Below are positions 25,064-37,477 of a DNA stretch of 64,000 nucleotides, piece after piece. The stretch covers positions 124,001-188,000 of the forward strand of contig MU008214.1 in NCBI GenBank assembly GCA_010909165.1. Reading direction: 5' to 3'. The notes under the pieces were generated by a model that was not told the origin of the DNA, did no database searches, and saw nothing but the letters and a program-made list of their open reading frames with translations. How positions within the stretch are numbered: position 1 is the first letter of the stretch; every line of letters starts with the position of its first letter. Origin of the DNA: Anthoceros angustus (lineage: Eukaryota; Streptophyta; Anthocerotopsida; Anthocerotales; Anthocerotaceae). The position numbers and the translations under genes are program-made.

Positions 25064-25090
25064 CATAAATAAAGTTGTTGTTGTTCTTGT
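25064..25090 (+). repeat. LINE 3' end with TTG-rich tail
   Basis: CATAAATAAAGTTGTTGTTG and the following TTG units mark the LINE 3' terminus. The same AATAAAG plus TTG tail occurs at about 57947-57975, just ahead of another tRNA-like unit. Confidence 0.6.
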
Positions 25091-25245
25091 TATTGGTCTA
25101 GTGTTTGGGAAAATGAATGAGTAGATTGTGGGTTCAAATCTCTTAGGCTTTTAGTAAACCAACTTTGTTGATTTTAAGAGCGCCGGATGCCCACGCCCAT
25201 GCATCTCGCTATCAATCCGGATGATATGGTTTGATAGAAAGGCTA
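25091..25245 (+). mobile_element. SINE-like unit 1 (tRNA-type Pol III boxes)
   Basis: TGGTCTAGTGT fits the Pol III A box and GGTTCAAATCTC, about 40 bases on, fits the B box. The unit then runs through AACCAACTTTGTTGATTTTA into a hairpin with CTATCAA and TTTGATAG arms and outer arms ATGCCCAC and GTGGGCAT. Similar arrangements are at 55950 and 57975. This is a promoter-type inference only; no folded tRNA cloverleaf is claimed. Confidence 0.5.
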
Positions 25246-25734
25246 AGTGGGCATTGACTCACATGTCTTTATTTTGACCAAAGAATAATTAAGGATTTCT
25301 AGTTTTAAACCAAAATCATGGGAAATATCTTTCAATCGTTGATCGTGAGTTTGAAATTATATATAACGATATATTAATGATGGCAAATTATAAAGGAATC
25401 AAAATGGTAAAGAGAGCTATGGCTCACTCAAGTTTCTTCCGTTTTATTAAGCTCATTGGAGGCCGCGACCATTATATTGTGGAGGTCACAGCTCCTAGGC
25501 ATGTGTTTCACTCTTGGACACCATCTTTGCGATCAACCGAGACTGTACATTGTGATTTGACATGTGAAAGATCTCATATTTTTGTTCATTCAATTTGAAA
25601 CATACATTCAAATGGTTGAGGGAATGGGTTACTTGTTTGATGAAGGCAACGATTCAAACCCGTGAAAGCCAACCGGCAGTAAAACGCCCCTCGTAAACCA
25701 AAACGGCAAAGGAATGATGCATAGAACACGATAT
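25246..25734. other. Intergenic DNA, nothing recognised
   Basis: AT-rich sequence with one short open frame (25377-25598, 73 codons) that has no family resemblance I can name. Confidence 0.5.
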
Positions 25735-26025
25735 CTTGTGAAGGGGGTGAATATTCACGAAGGGGGTTTTCCGAAAAATATCTCCGGAAGGGGGTTTGAC
25801 ATGGGTCCATGAACTCGTGGTTTTAGAGGTATGAATGAATATAAGGCAGAAAAGAAGGGTGGACATTCCTGTGAACCATTGATATGAGGTCCATTTCATG
25901 CCAGCGAAGGGTTATGGTGCAAGAGATAACCCTATTTGGGGTGCATTTAAGACCCATGTCAAGGACCATTACCGCCACCCCGCTCTTCCTCGCAACAACC
26001 TTAAACATTTGTAAAACCACGATGA
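25735..26025. repeat. Dispersed repeat R, copy 2
   Basis: Three GAAGGGGGT-type blocks in about 60 bases, then the shared landmarks GCAGAAAAGAAGGGT, GCCAGCGAAGGGTTATGG and GGGTGCATTTAAGACCCATG. It lies on the 3' side of the minus-strand ORF family member at 26560-27701, the same relative position as copy 3 (52555-52860) has to the member near 53.3-53.65 kb. Confidence 0.75.
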
Positions 26026-26559
26026 TTAATTGATAAGAGGCGAACCCGGATGGCTGTGGAGCAAAGATAAACGAGACAGGGGCCGGCGCCTGCCCTCGGC
26101 ATTGCTCTGATCTATTGGGAAAGGCGGGTAGTTACTAAGCAGGCCCATAGCCCAATGTGTGTACACAAAGGCTCTGGGTGTGGGGTGAGTGGGTGTCTTC
26201 CGCACACCCTAAATTGTGCTCAGAAATATAATCACATCGTTCAGACCCAAAGACTGCAATCGATAAACGGGAAAACATGGGCGGCGACTGGTTCCCGCCG
26301 ACATATCGCACACATAAACATGCCCGGCGGGCTGAACATGTGTTGCCTGCCAATAGGCCGCAATGCCGAGCGGGCAACTACGGCCATACTTCCTCCATGT
26401 CCTTCCGCTTGTAAAAGAAAATGGCTTGCACATCGAAAGTTATAAAGCATGTGAAGTCTACATAGGATCGAGAGTGCACAACCAATATCCTATCATGGGC
26501 CTACACTCTTTTAAGACATATGTCACAAAAATGTGCACTCCAAACTTGTGGATTTGAGG
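26026..26559. other. Inter-repeat sequence, no gene recognised
   Basis: Contains a short GC-rich GGGGCCGGCGCC patch at about 26080 and several short open frames on both strands without recognisable features. It may be the 3' untranslated part of the repeated element whose ORF follows. Confidence 0.4.
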
Positions 26560-27701
26560 TACACGCAGCCTCCCCAATCGCCCGGAAGATGACCTAACAT
26601 TCATATGGTTTTCTACTCTTCGCCAGACGCCACGCCATCATCTTCACTGGTCCGCATCATGACCATCATCTTCAATCGCCCTCGGTACTTTTGACTACCG
26701 TTGAATGAAGCCTCACAGTTCAATTAAGTTCTCTTTGATTGCCTTCTTATCTACAGCGTACAAGTGTCTCCTCGTAGTCAAGCTGAACCCATAATAGAGG
26801 ATGACCATTTGGTGAACAAAAACCTTTTGGATATTTTTTTGATGGATAGACTTCGCTCCCTTTTCCTCAGACACTCGGGAGTCGTGGCATCCCTCCGATT
26901 AAATATTCTTCACGTATCTTCCTTAAATCTCATGTGTTCGATTGCACCAATGAACAAGGAAGTGAGGCCGGATGTAATGATGACCTTCCCAATCCAAAAA
27001 GATTATGCTTGTGTGTATGTGTCCGCTGAAGCTGCAACAAACATCCTTGTCTTTATTTCCGCGATATCACCATTCCACCGTGCCATTTCCTGTTGTTGCC
27101 TCCCCAGGGTTTGGTATGCTCCCAAATACATATCTCGTTGTGGGAGGTCCCTTAGCAATGCCTCCTCCAGTACTACCACATCTGGAACATGGAGAGGTTG
27201 GGCTGTTCCATCCAACATAAGGCCTAAGTTCCGAAAGACCATCCTTAAGATGGGCAACGCTGCGATTTGATAATGGCACTGTTCCTTTTATCCCTTAATG
27301 CGGAGGAGGCGGTGTATAGTGTCGGAAGGCACAAATTTCAGAAACTCCAAACCCCCTTCCGTTTCCCATTGTGGTGAGGTCGAATACTGCTTGCTCCTGA
27401 TAACCGTCACAAACTCGCGGTTCGCTTTCTCCTCACGGGTTATTTTAAACTGGTGTTGGAACGATAAATTGTTCAATCTCTTTACAGCCGCCCCATAAGT
27501 GAGTCCTCTCTGGCCTTGTCTAATAGGCCACACATATGACTGGAAGTCTGCCACTTCAGTCAATATCTTTACTTCTGGTGAAGGAGTGTACGCATGCATC
27601 AAGATCTCTGACAATGCGGGCAGGGTGTGAGCTTCTTTATGTTTCAAGCTTTTGGAGAAGCAAGAAAATATCTGGTCGATAATGAAATAGTGTTGATTCA
27701 T
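26560..27701 (-). pseudogene. Unrecognised multicopy ORF family U, copy 1
   Basis: Reading on the minus strand from an ATG at 27699-27701, a 137-codon open frame (to 27288) is followed by frame-shifted continuations to about 26560. Distinctive pieces are QFKITREEKANREFVTVIR, EALLRDLPQRDMYLGAYQ, and further on YAVDKKAIKENLIEL. Related sequence appears at 56700-57590 (EALLRDLPQRDMYLGAYQN, HVYAVDKKAIRDK) and, for the C-terminal part only, at 53300-53650 (KKAIGDKLIELQGFIQSR). Three decayed copies in one 64-kb window, two with repeat R on their 3' side, argue for a mobile element. I do not recognise the protein and assign no function. Confidence 0.6.
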
Positions 27702-28989
27702 TAGGGTTTAGTAATATCTATTTATATGTAGTGTGTATTTAGATTTATTTTTAGTTGCTCACCCTTTTCACTAGGGTTATGTCCTTTCCCTAAGGTCACG
27801 TCTTTTCGTTAATTAAGTTAAGTCTAGCAGATCTCAAAGATAGGGGTTATTCTCCATTAAAGGGTTTGGGTCCCTAAAGACCAAAAATGACCAAAACGGG
27901 CCAAAAATGCATCATCTTTAGCAAAACCACTCTTTAGACATGTACAAAGACATTGACCATGTTATTTTCTCGTGAATACTTACGCTAACAGTGGTTGAAG
28001 CCAAGAAGGTTCATGGATTTCACCTTCACAAGGAAGGGATTTCAAGGATTTTTATAGGTGCTAGGAATCCTAAACACCTCTTCGCAGCGATAGTACTTCC
28101 TAGGTGGTGAACAGGCAAACCAAACAAAATTAGTCCAAGAGCCAAATCACACGGACGTCCGAACCACGCAAAAGTATCGAAGGCACGGACGTCCGCGAAT
28201 TGTGAGAGAACATTAACCGATAGCCCGATCATGGCCATCTCGAGAGGACCAAACTACGACTCTAAAAAAGTAGCCGACGTCGGTGCCGTGAGTACACAAC
28301 CCCGGATCTCCATTGTTAGAGTGAAAACATAGAAGGAATTGGAACAATGCGCCGGACGTCGCACATTGGCGCGAGTCTCTAAAGCTGCACGGACGTCCGG
28401 CGCATTTTCTGGAGACCCCAATCTTGTGGGCGCCCACGAGATGGAAATGGTGGAGTGGATGACGTCCCGACATCTATATTATTGTTTGTCTTCAAGAAAT
28501 CCGCCGGGATAGGTGCATAGACAATGGCAAGAACTCCAAGGTTAAGCACTTGGTCGGATCAATACCAGGATGGGGTTGACTTTGGTGCTTGAGAACTGGT
28601 GCTTGTTATTAGCTAGGATGGCTTGCTTGTTTTGCTTTGTAACTTGATTACTAGGATGCTTGTTTTTGGCGCTTTGAAAACTTTGTAACAACTCCACTTA
28701 AGCAACCTAGAGGCGTATCAATACTAGGATGGAGTGTTGATTTTTAGTGGTTTGAAAAATTTGTAAATCATCCCAGATATCTAGGCGTAAAGTCATGAAT
28801 ATTATTTTTGAAAATCATTTGTTGGTTGATGTTATATTCCCACATTCGCTTTGTATACAACATGTAAAACCTTTTGGCCTTACTCTATGTGCCCTTCCGA
28901 TGACTTGTACCGGATCTCTTTGATTGGTGCGCCAAATGTCCGCTCATTCGAGTTTGATGCACGATAGATGCATAGGCCTTGGTTTCTAG
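27702..28989. other. Non-coding, AT-rich with CGGACGTCCG palindromes
   Basis: No gene seen. The first 200 bases may be upstream sequence of the family U ORF. Between 28150 and 28410 the palindrome CGGACGTCCG or a one-off variant occurs four times. 28560-28900 has repeated CTAGGATG words and resembles the end of an LTR, but no partner was found. Confidence 0.4.
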
Positions 28990-29600
28990 ATGAGCTACAT
29001 TTTCCAAAATTCGACATGTATGATGGTGGTTTCTAATGGCCAACCTTTTGAAGACGATAATGTTTCACAATGTTTTGCGAGAAGCAAGAAAATAAATAGA
29101 ATAGATGATTTTTCCTTGAGTAATGAAAGCTCGCTTGATGAACACAAGCATAAGAGAGCATCCGCCATGCGAGCCCTAGTGAGAGCCAGTGAGTATCTGA
29201 AGAAAGAGGGCGTCGAGGGGTTTTGACCAAATGGCTGAGTATTTCGTGAGGCTCAAGGAGGACCTCTATACCCACGTGACGCCCATTACATGGGCGCTAG
29301 GTGTTCAGAGACGAACTATAGCCAAGCTTCGCCAGGAGATTTTGAATTTAAGATCTGACTTGCTCCATGTGCCACCCATGGATAGATTAAGGTTGAAAGC
29401 ACGGACTTGACAAGAAGAAATGTAAGCTCAAGAGTTTGATCAAGAACGGTTGAGGAGGCCTCACCATCCTTTACCTTGTCCAATTCTCACTGGGCCCAAT
29501 GCGCAGATCTAAGTGCGGCTTATCTCCGACACGAGGGGCCAGTCGAGGTATGCCCGCCGGGATTGCTCAATCACGGGGTTTGAAAAGAGAATTGATGTGA
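28990..29600 (+). other. Possible short ORF remnant, unrecognised
   Basis: Open stretches 28990-29226 (78 codons) and, one frame over, 29231-29400 with MAEYFVRLKEDLYTHVTPIT. They are charged and helical-looking and could be part of a transposon gag or accessory ORF. No family recognised. Confidence 0.3.
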
Positions 29601-31108
29601 GTGTTGGTGGCAAGTGTGCACAAGCAACTTGAACGAAAGTGCTTGCCTACACAAGTATTGACGCAACCCTCTCCAAACCCGTGTATTGCACCTCTTGAGT
29701 ATAAGGCCGGACTCGGCACTCCAGCTCTTGGAGCATAAGTGCGCCACCATCCGCCACTTGGTACAAAGGTGTGTCCCATTTGTGATTTATGGGCACATTA
29801 GGTCTTCCTTGGGCTCGGATGCATGGGCTGTGGGTTCGCAAATCAAAAAAAGAAATGAGACATGTGCATTTCGGATGGTTAGCCAAATGGGGTTGGAGAC
29901 AAACCCTACGAAACACTGTTTAGCTTGCTTGATTATTATGATGGATTCTTTCTTAAGAACAATACAATGTAATTACTCAATACGTAATTGATCTGCACCT
30001 ATTACATATTTTGTTAGTCGATTTGATCATGCGTACCAAAAAGAATCCCACCTTCACTTTTCAAAAGTACCCATATCAACAAGCATGTTCGGATATGCAA
30101 TAAGCGGGTTCTTGTTCTCCTGCTGTCTAGTCAAATACATACAAAACTCTTGGCGACTCCTTCATAATTATGTATAACGCCCTCGAATGATGGTGATCGT
30201 TAGATTCGCGTCCGTAAATTTGATAATGTAAATAGGCCCTCGCTTTGTGTGTAGTTGTGAATCATACACCCAACCACGTGGACCGTGAATATTTACACTC
30301 TACGAGGTTTTCGACCACGGAGAAGATGAGGAATCTGTCTTTTTCTCGGTCCATTCCATCTATGGACATAGTAGCATATACTTATGTGGCTCCACATACC
30401 TCTTGCCCTCTGTGTTTAGACATTTTCTCCCGCTCCTCGTGGAGGCGCACACGGTGTGCTTCCAAAGCAAACAAATTCTCCTGCCACAAACAAATGTCCT
30501 AGTCAGAAATATAAGAGACTCCTCAATAACGGCATCCGTGGGTCCCTCCAAATCCACAGACATACCGACCTTAACAGTGGAAACTCACATGCAAATAATG
30601 CATTATTTGAGATGATTTCATCCAAATGGATAGGTGTGGCAGTTAGTGGGGTGGGGCGCGCCGACCGCGCCATCCTCCTCTCTGCCTAATTTGGGATAGG
30701 GCTGTTGGAACATAATCACATAGACCACGAACAGCCCCGGCCGGCCGCCATCCCCACTCTCGCGCTTGGGGGTTAGGCAAGCGGCTTCCTCGTGGTCGGA
30801 AAGCACTAAATAGAGGCGCCGGCACCGATGTTGAAGTTGCTTTGTTTCAAACCAAACACATGGAAAGGAACATGCACGCATACGCATCTAATATGACAAA
30901 AGGCGACATCGAGGAGCACATCCGTCCATGAGGGTAGTGAAGAAAATCCGCAAGCAGATGATCAACCCCATGGAGGACACATTGGTGCAAATTGCCTTGA
31001 TCTTCCTTGTGCATTGTGTTCCTGATAGTGCTCTTCAGACCTGCACAATGCGAGCATGTTGAAAACTTGTTGGACTTCGGGATTTTTACTAGGGAAGTTG
31101 CTTCTCCA
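29601..31108 (-). pseudogene. Transposon-like gene T, C-terminal half
   Basis: Minus-strand coding remnants in several frames. In order from 31108 downward they give NFPSKNPEVQQVFNMLALCR (in a second frame IPKSNKFSTCSHCAGLKSTI, a cysteine-bearing segment), then MSIDGMDREK at 30369-30340, then, past a frame break, QQENKNPL near 30115 and KVKVGF near 30050. The pattern I-D-G-M-D, E-N-K-N, F-x-K-V-K-V-G-F is one I remember from a widespread, multicopy eukaryotic ORF family of the DUF7869 kind, probably transposon-borne; that name is from memory and unverified. The N-terminal half lies 10 kb away at 41536-42586. Confidence 0.55.
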
Positions 31109-34100
31109 GCTTTCAAGAATATTTCTAGTAATTGCCGATATATAACTCAAGTGGTTTTAAACCGAACGCTCATGGAGCGTGAAGGGTTATGTTAAGAAGG
31201 ACATTGAGCATGAGCGTATCTATAAGTAGCCTACTTGTTTAGTGTTTAAGTAGTTGATAGAAGTCGCAGACTAAAGCATGTGTAAACGGACTCTATTATT
31301 TTGAATGCACCTTCAAGCAAGAAACGCTATTTTTGTTTCATACGGATGACTTGTGTGTGTCGAGGCGTTACGTATGCTCGTGACTTACCTCAACTTGATC
31401 GATAGGCATCTCTGTCTGGATTTATGGTGGATTGATTAGGATTCCAACGCACTTTGGATAGGAGTTCACACCATTATGCTTGCGTCTTTTTCTTACATCT
31501 TCTAATACTCAGCCGCATGCATATGTTGATACTCGGAGAGGGTGTCATTTGGAAGTCGGGACAACCGGAGACGATCGAGGCCTCTATTTGCCTTTGCCTT
31601 TTTCACTTCACAGATTATCAATTTAAAACTATGAAACATTAATAAAACCCAAGCATCTCCACGGTGTGAGAGATTCTAAATTCACTTTGTACTTTGAGAG
31701 AGTGGCAACATAATGATTTCAAATAAAATACTATTGAACTCACCTTATGATTTTCATTAATATACTAACAAAGGCACTTCCTCATAATAAATATGCTTAC
31801 CATGTTGCTTGGGATGGACATACATGAGAAGGTGTAAGACTTCTACACACTAAATAAGAGAAAATTTTGGGAGTGTTGGATTTTCGTTCAAAAATATATC
31901 AAGGAGTGCAATTCAATAATTGTCAAAACTTGACTTTTCTTTATAGACAACATCCTACACGATTTTGAAAATGACAATCATATGAGAAGATGTATATAAA
32001 AAAGCCCTCGTATTCTTCCACGACATCTAAATTCTTGTTGTATGTATATTGATCTAGGTGAAATGCTATAATTGAATCCCCAAACCACGACACCATGCCT
32101 CTTTTGAGAGGACCACTCCTTCCCTTGATTGGGAATGCGGGACTCGGCGACCAATAGATCGCAATAGGGATGTCAGCTGCGGTTCTACTACACGTTATTG
32201 TACTCGTGTCGGACTACAAATAGAAAATATCACATCGCAATTCTTTCCATTATTCCATATATCATTAATTACTCGCCCAAACTCCACTTGTTATTTGTCC
32301 AATTGGATCCATCGGACATTATGCTTGTTGTTGAAGAAACAACTACCACGCATTCCACATAGATAAACTAAGTTCTTACTTATCAAAAATTATTCCGTAA
32401 TTCACAAAAGAAAGATTTCACATATCTATCCAAATTCCAAACCCACCACCAAAATTAGCCCGCCTACCAAGCAAGCATCAAGTCACCAAGCACACGGATT
32501 TGCTCCAAGAAATATATCATGCAACACGATCTACTATCAACGGTACATACTTGAGATGAAAATCTTTGTATTCTTTTGGCGGAGTATAACACATTTGACT
32601 CAATATGGTTAGACGTCCTAACATATCTTCCACGAGGAGTTGAATAACCACTCACTCCTAGAATAACAAACATTGTCAAAGCAACAAAAAATATACATTG
32701 GAATTAGTTTTTATCATTTTAAATCACTCTACTTAAAAGATAAAAAAGAAAATGATAACCATAGAATAAAATTATAGAATTCACAAGCTTCCGCTTATAG
32801 TTAGCATTATTACTAGGAAACTTTTCCAACAACAATCAAAACAATGAAAATCTCATACATACTCGAGATAGTGGAGTTGGTGTATTACTCGTAGTGTCTT
32901 GGGCATCCGGGTGAATTTGATTAGTGCCCACATGCTTGAGCTCAACAAAATTCTTGCCATCCACTACCATGGTGCCCATTGCCAAAGCAATAAAACTAGC
33001 AAGAGAGTATAGGTCGTCATATCTTTGAACTCAAGATACAAATAGAACTAAGGGATGGAAGCTTGACAAGTTTAGAAAATAGTTAAGTATTTTACTGAAT
33101 ACATATATAGTACTAAATGATCAGTTTACCTCGAAAACTAAGATCCAAATTTACTCGGTAACAAAAGGCATATAGTATAAACTTAATTCCTTATACACAT
33201 GAAATATTATGAAAAGAATAGAATAAAATTGTAAGATTCAAACTCGATGTGGATCATAAAATGCATATAGTATGAACTCAATTCCTAGACAAATAAAATG
33301 ATTGGATTAGAAATATAACACCTATACATCAGCTTTTCTTTTTCTTGGGTACTCCTTTAGCGATATCATCGTTGGCTTTTTTTTCTTTTGGGACGTGGTT
33401 GTTGGTCATGTGTGTTTTGATGGGTGCTCTCATGCATCCATAAAAGCAAAATACAAAGTTAGATTCCCTTAGCATATAGGTAGAATATTACTACTAGGAA
33501 AGGAGTGGTATTATCACTTATATCACGCTTATGTAGCCTATTATACCGGCTACGCATCTTGTCACACTTTTGGAATGGTGGAGGTAAGGTAACAACCCCT
33601 TGGTGGTGTAATCGCTTATTACGCACTGCATATCACCCAGTCCGAGTGTGCATTGGCCCAGCGACACTAGACTCATGGAAATTAACAATGCCTTCCGTTT
33701 TCTATTTTGGCTTTGGATTTCCGACAATGACTAAAGGCATATAGTATAAACTTAATTCCTTATACATGAAATTTTATGAAAACAATAGAACAAAATTGTA
33801 AGATTCAAACTCAATTCGATCACGAGAATGCATATAGTATGAACTCAATTCTTTATACAAATAAAATGATTGGATTAGAAATATAACATCTATACATCAC
33901 TTTTCTTTTCTTCTTAGACCGAGTACTCCTTTAGGGACATCGTTGGCTTTGTCATGACTCAAGAGGTCATTGATTTGCGATGTCGATTAATAATTACGAC
34001 ACCATGCCCTCCACAGTTACACGCGCGGCATGTGTAGACAAACACACAGTCGGAGATTTGTTCCATTCCTTTCCATTGTTTTAGGCCATAGAGACCTTTG

Positions 34101-35085
34101 ATTAGCCTACATACCATGCCTTCTTTGCCTTTGACCTCATAACCCGAGTTGTTTCATGTATATTTCTTCTTGGATGCGTCCATGCAAATAAGCGGTTTTG
34201 ACATCCATCATATGAAGATGTAAACCATGTTGAGTGACAAGGCAATTATCATTCTAAAGGAGGCAAACTTTACTCGGAGCATAGGTAGCCAGGTATGTAG
34301 TCTAAACCCAAAACCTAAAACCTCAGCTACTAGTTCTTGTATCTCTCAATGGAACCATCGCTTAATTTTGAAGACCCATTTGCTCCTACTATTTTTCTCC
34401 CTCTCGGGTGGTTTGACTAATTCCCATGTAGAGTTCTTAACTAGGAATCATACTCGAGTCCATGACTTTCCATAAATCCTTCTCAGGGAAAAGCTTGTTT
34501 CAAGGTTAGCGGCTCTTCGTGATCAATTGTAGCTTTATAAACAACTTGATGAAAATGGGAGAAAGGTGAGGAGGGATCATCAAAAGTGGTAAGGTATCCT
34601 AAGGGTGGTTCCTTTCATCCATGAGCCCGAGGTGTCCAGTTCTTAGGTTGTACCTTGGTGCGGGTTGTGCATCTTCGTTGTGACTTGTTCTAAAGAGTTT
34701 TCTTCTTCATATGCTTGTGGTTCAACTATAGGGGAACCGGCTGATGCATCCGTATATTCGCTCGGAAAAGTCATCATCCGGATATCATGAATATCGTCAA
34801 GGTGTTGAGGAATTTCCATGTCGGATCTGCGGGTAGTGGGTGTCGTGGAAGGTGGCTCCTCCTCCTCCTACAATATAGGTTCAACCAAAGGAGAGGAAGG
34901 AGAGTAATGTAGGCTAATAATGAAAGATAGTAATTTTATTATATAAGAATTTTTATTTGTATGATATATTTTAATATAATGATTTTTATTTTAACTTTAT
35001 TCATAATTTCATTAAACCACTCTTGATTGCCTCTTTCTTGTGAAAAGTCTTCAAGCCATGCTGGCGGTCATGAAATTGATGTAGT
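31109..35085. repeat. 4-kb direct repeat, copy A
   Basis: Aligns end to end with 37478-41535. AT-rich parts (for example 31670-31850 against 38045-38230) are almost identical, while short indels cluster at CG- or CNG-containing words. It holds minus-strand Copia reverse-transcriptase remains (33960-34500), a pair of about 190-bp direct repeats (33150-33350 and 33740-33905), and long AT-rich non-coding DNA. No intact gene. Confidence 0.9.
33960..34500 (-). pseudogene. Copia reverse transcriptase fragment in copy A
   Basis: Minus-strand equivalent of 40390-40730, more degraded: the order D-V-K-T-A-Y-L-H-G, E-E-I-Y-M-K-Q-P, then L-I-K-G-L-Y-G-L-K-Q can be followed across frame breaks. Downstream palm residues (Y-V-D-D) are absent, so it is a fragment. 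Confidence 0.7.
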
Positions 35086-36180
35086 GAAGTGAAGATTGGA
35101 GTATATCGCTACGTGTTTAGCCTGTGAGTGCTGTTTTGGTCATTGTCATAGCATGGCATAATAGCATCGGGACAATTTCTTATTCTATAGCTACGCATAT
35201 TATAGTTACTAAATCACATGTTAGAATCTTGACGGGTTCGCAAACCCTGATTTCTGCTGGCTCTAAGCGGGCTGCTCAACGTGCTTGTGGGACACCACAC
35301 CAAGGGTGTCGAATGTTTTGAATCATGAGCGGAGCAAAGTGAGCGTGGCACAGGCGGAGTGTGAAGATGGCGGGTGCGACAAGGAAAATTGGCATTTAGG
35401 GTGGAAATAGCTATTGTTGAAGTCCCACCTTGCGGTATCCATAGGAGAGAACTCTAGCACTGCGGGGCAATGGACACCCGTTGCTGAAGAAGCCATCACA
35501 CAAGAAAGGAGACCAACGCATTCTTGCTGTAGGCTTTAGCACAGCCTTGATGAACTGGAGAAATCCTTGCCCATGGCCCGTGAGTCTCGATGGCAAGGGG
35601 ATGAAGGCGTGGCCCACCTCCCCTTACTTTTCCACTCGTTCTTCCTCAACCACTATAAACTAATAGCCCGCCGCGTAACCTTTGGCTGCTCTCTTTAGGG
35701 CCCGTAGCCTCGCTCTCCGGTGGCGGGCAGCGCATTCACGCATCACGCCGCGACGCCATGTTCTCGGCGGCCGAGGGGGACTAGGTTTCCGTTGTGGATG
35801 TGGTCGCAGCACCTTGCGGGGCGTGCAACGTCATCATCAACCCTCCGGGTTGGGTGGCGGAGAGATCGCGCGACACGCGTTCACAAGTACTACGTCGTAG
35901 CCCGTTGACCCCTCCCGTGGGGTGTGGACCTATAGTCGAGGGTGTCGCGTTGTAGGTGCAGGCGGTGATTGAGGAGCGACATGGTGAGGCGTGGTTCTGC
36001 TGAGTGAGTTGAGGTTGCTCCAGTGAGGGAGCTTGGGGTGTGAAGAGGTGTGTGGTTTGTGCCTTGGATCTTGGTGACGACAAACAAGAGTCTCATGGGA
36101 CGAAACCTATTGTACTTAGCGACAGTGGGATAAGTGTGGCCACTAGAGGGTGAATCTCAAGCCCCGGATCGCCTCCCACA
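35086..36180. other. Repeat-derived sequence with LTR-like end
   Basis: No gene recognised. The segment 36085-36180 (CTCATGGGACGAAACC, then GATAAGTGTGGCC, ending in CTCCCACA) resembles the last about 100 bases of the Gypsy LTRs (11625-11714 and 23130-23223), so this is probably a related LTR fragment inserted between the two 4-kb copies. Confidence 0.5.
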
Positions 36181-37199
36181 CTCCTCCTCATCAAATCGGG
36201 CCTTTACCACTTCCTCTCGCCGCACCTTTGAGCCATGTGAGGCCAACGCTTGGTCCAACTGTGGCCAGGCCCGGATCATAGATGTGGTTAGTTCACGCAA
36301 ATCCACTTGTTGAGGAGGCCCCGCGGATGCCATTCACATGTCAAGCACCTTCCTTCCCAATAGGGGTCGCCTCTAACCAATTATGCCGCGTCGACCTCAT
36401 TGCCAATGGAGTTCCTTGAAAATCCTTCCCATCCACGGTGAGGGTCCGCGCTAAGGTCAACCCTAATCCTTCCCGGTTGTCATGCATCCGAGTCGGTCAA
36501 AATTGTCTTCCTCGGACCGCCTCTTCCTCCGCCAAATCAATGCCGTTGGGCCTTCATTTTCTTCGCTTTCTCCCAGTAGCGCGCCCGCCCGACCTAGTGG
36601 CGCGCGTCCACCTCGCCTGCCGTTGAGGCTCGCCTCCCCGACATTTCTCTTCTTCTTTGGAGGCAATTTCCTTTCCTCCTCGAAGCGTTGCCACGGACTC
36701 CCAGTTGTCAGATCCCTCCTCTATTTCCTCCTTGGGCTCTTCCGCTTTCCACTTCACCTCCCTAACTGGCTTCCACATGTGAAGGGAGGCCACAATTCTA
36801 CCTCCGGCAGACAGTTAGCGTGCGCATACAGGTGAACCAGAAATGGCGTAATTAGAGAGGGACGAGGGGTAGAGGAGATCAAATTCAACCTCTCTTCACA
36901 CAGCTTGTCAAAAGAATTCGTCCCCAATCGATCCTCGCCCCCTTGACAACTTCATGGAGAAAGAGACAAATAGTCCACTTCTTGTCTTGTAGAAAGAGAG
37001 GAGCCATCTGGCGACCCATCGACTATGGGAATTCTCGTCAACCAGCCATTGGGCTCCCACGTCGCTGTCTTGACCAGGGCCGTTGCTACTGCTGCTGTGC
37101 TCCTTTTCCAAGAAGGTTCAATCACCAAGCCATCCGCTTCCTCTTTGCTGTGCTCATACACTTTCATGCTGCAGCTTCCTCTAGCAGCTAGGGGGGGGG
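36181..37199 (-). other. Gag-like charged coding remnant
   Basis: On the minus strand two overlapping frames (36554-36793 and 36463-36666) encode Lys/Arg/Glu-rich sequence such as VKWKAEEPKEEIEEGSDNW and PPKKKRNVGEASLNGRRGG, which is gag-like in composition. No zinc knuckle or other motif seen. Confidence 0.3.
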
Positions 37200-37330
37200 A
37201 GATAAGAGTTCACACCATTATGCTTGCTTCTTTTCTTCTTACATCTGCTAATACTCAGCTGCATGCATATGTTGATACTCGGGAGAGGGTGTCATTTGGG
37301 AGTCGAGACAGCCGGGGCTGCTGCATTTGC
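37200..37330 (+). repeat. Third partial copy of a segment within the 4-kb repeats
   Basis: Resembles 31460-31560 and 37840-37960: shared words include GTTCACACCATTATGCTTGC, CATATGTTGATACTCGG and GAGGGTGTCATTTGG. It lies just upstream of copy B, so the duplicated unit is itself internally duplicated. Confidence 0.7.
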
Positions 37331-37477
37331 CTATTGCCTTTTTCACTTCAGCCAATTTGTCATGATGTCTGTAGACAAATAAGTTGTAGAGCATATTTTA
37401 CTTCATTATTGAATATATGCATATCAAGACATGTTATTGTCCATCCAATTATGCGGTGGAAAATACACTATTATTTT

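Noticed and set aside
25091-25180. Genuine tRNA gene
   Set aside because: A- and B-box-like words are present but no acceptor stem or anticodon arm pairs; a SINE-like remnant explains it better.
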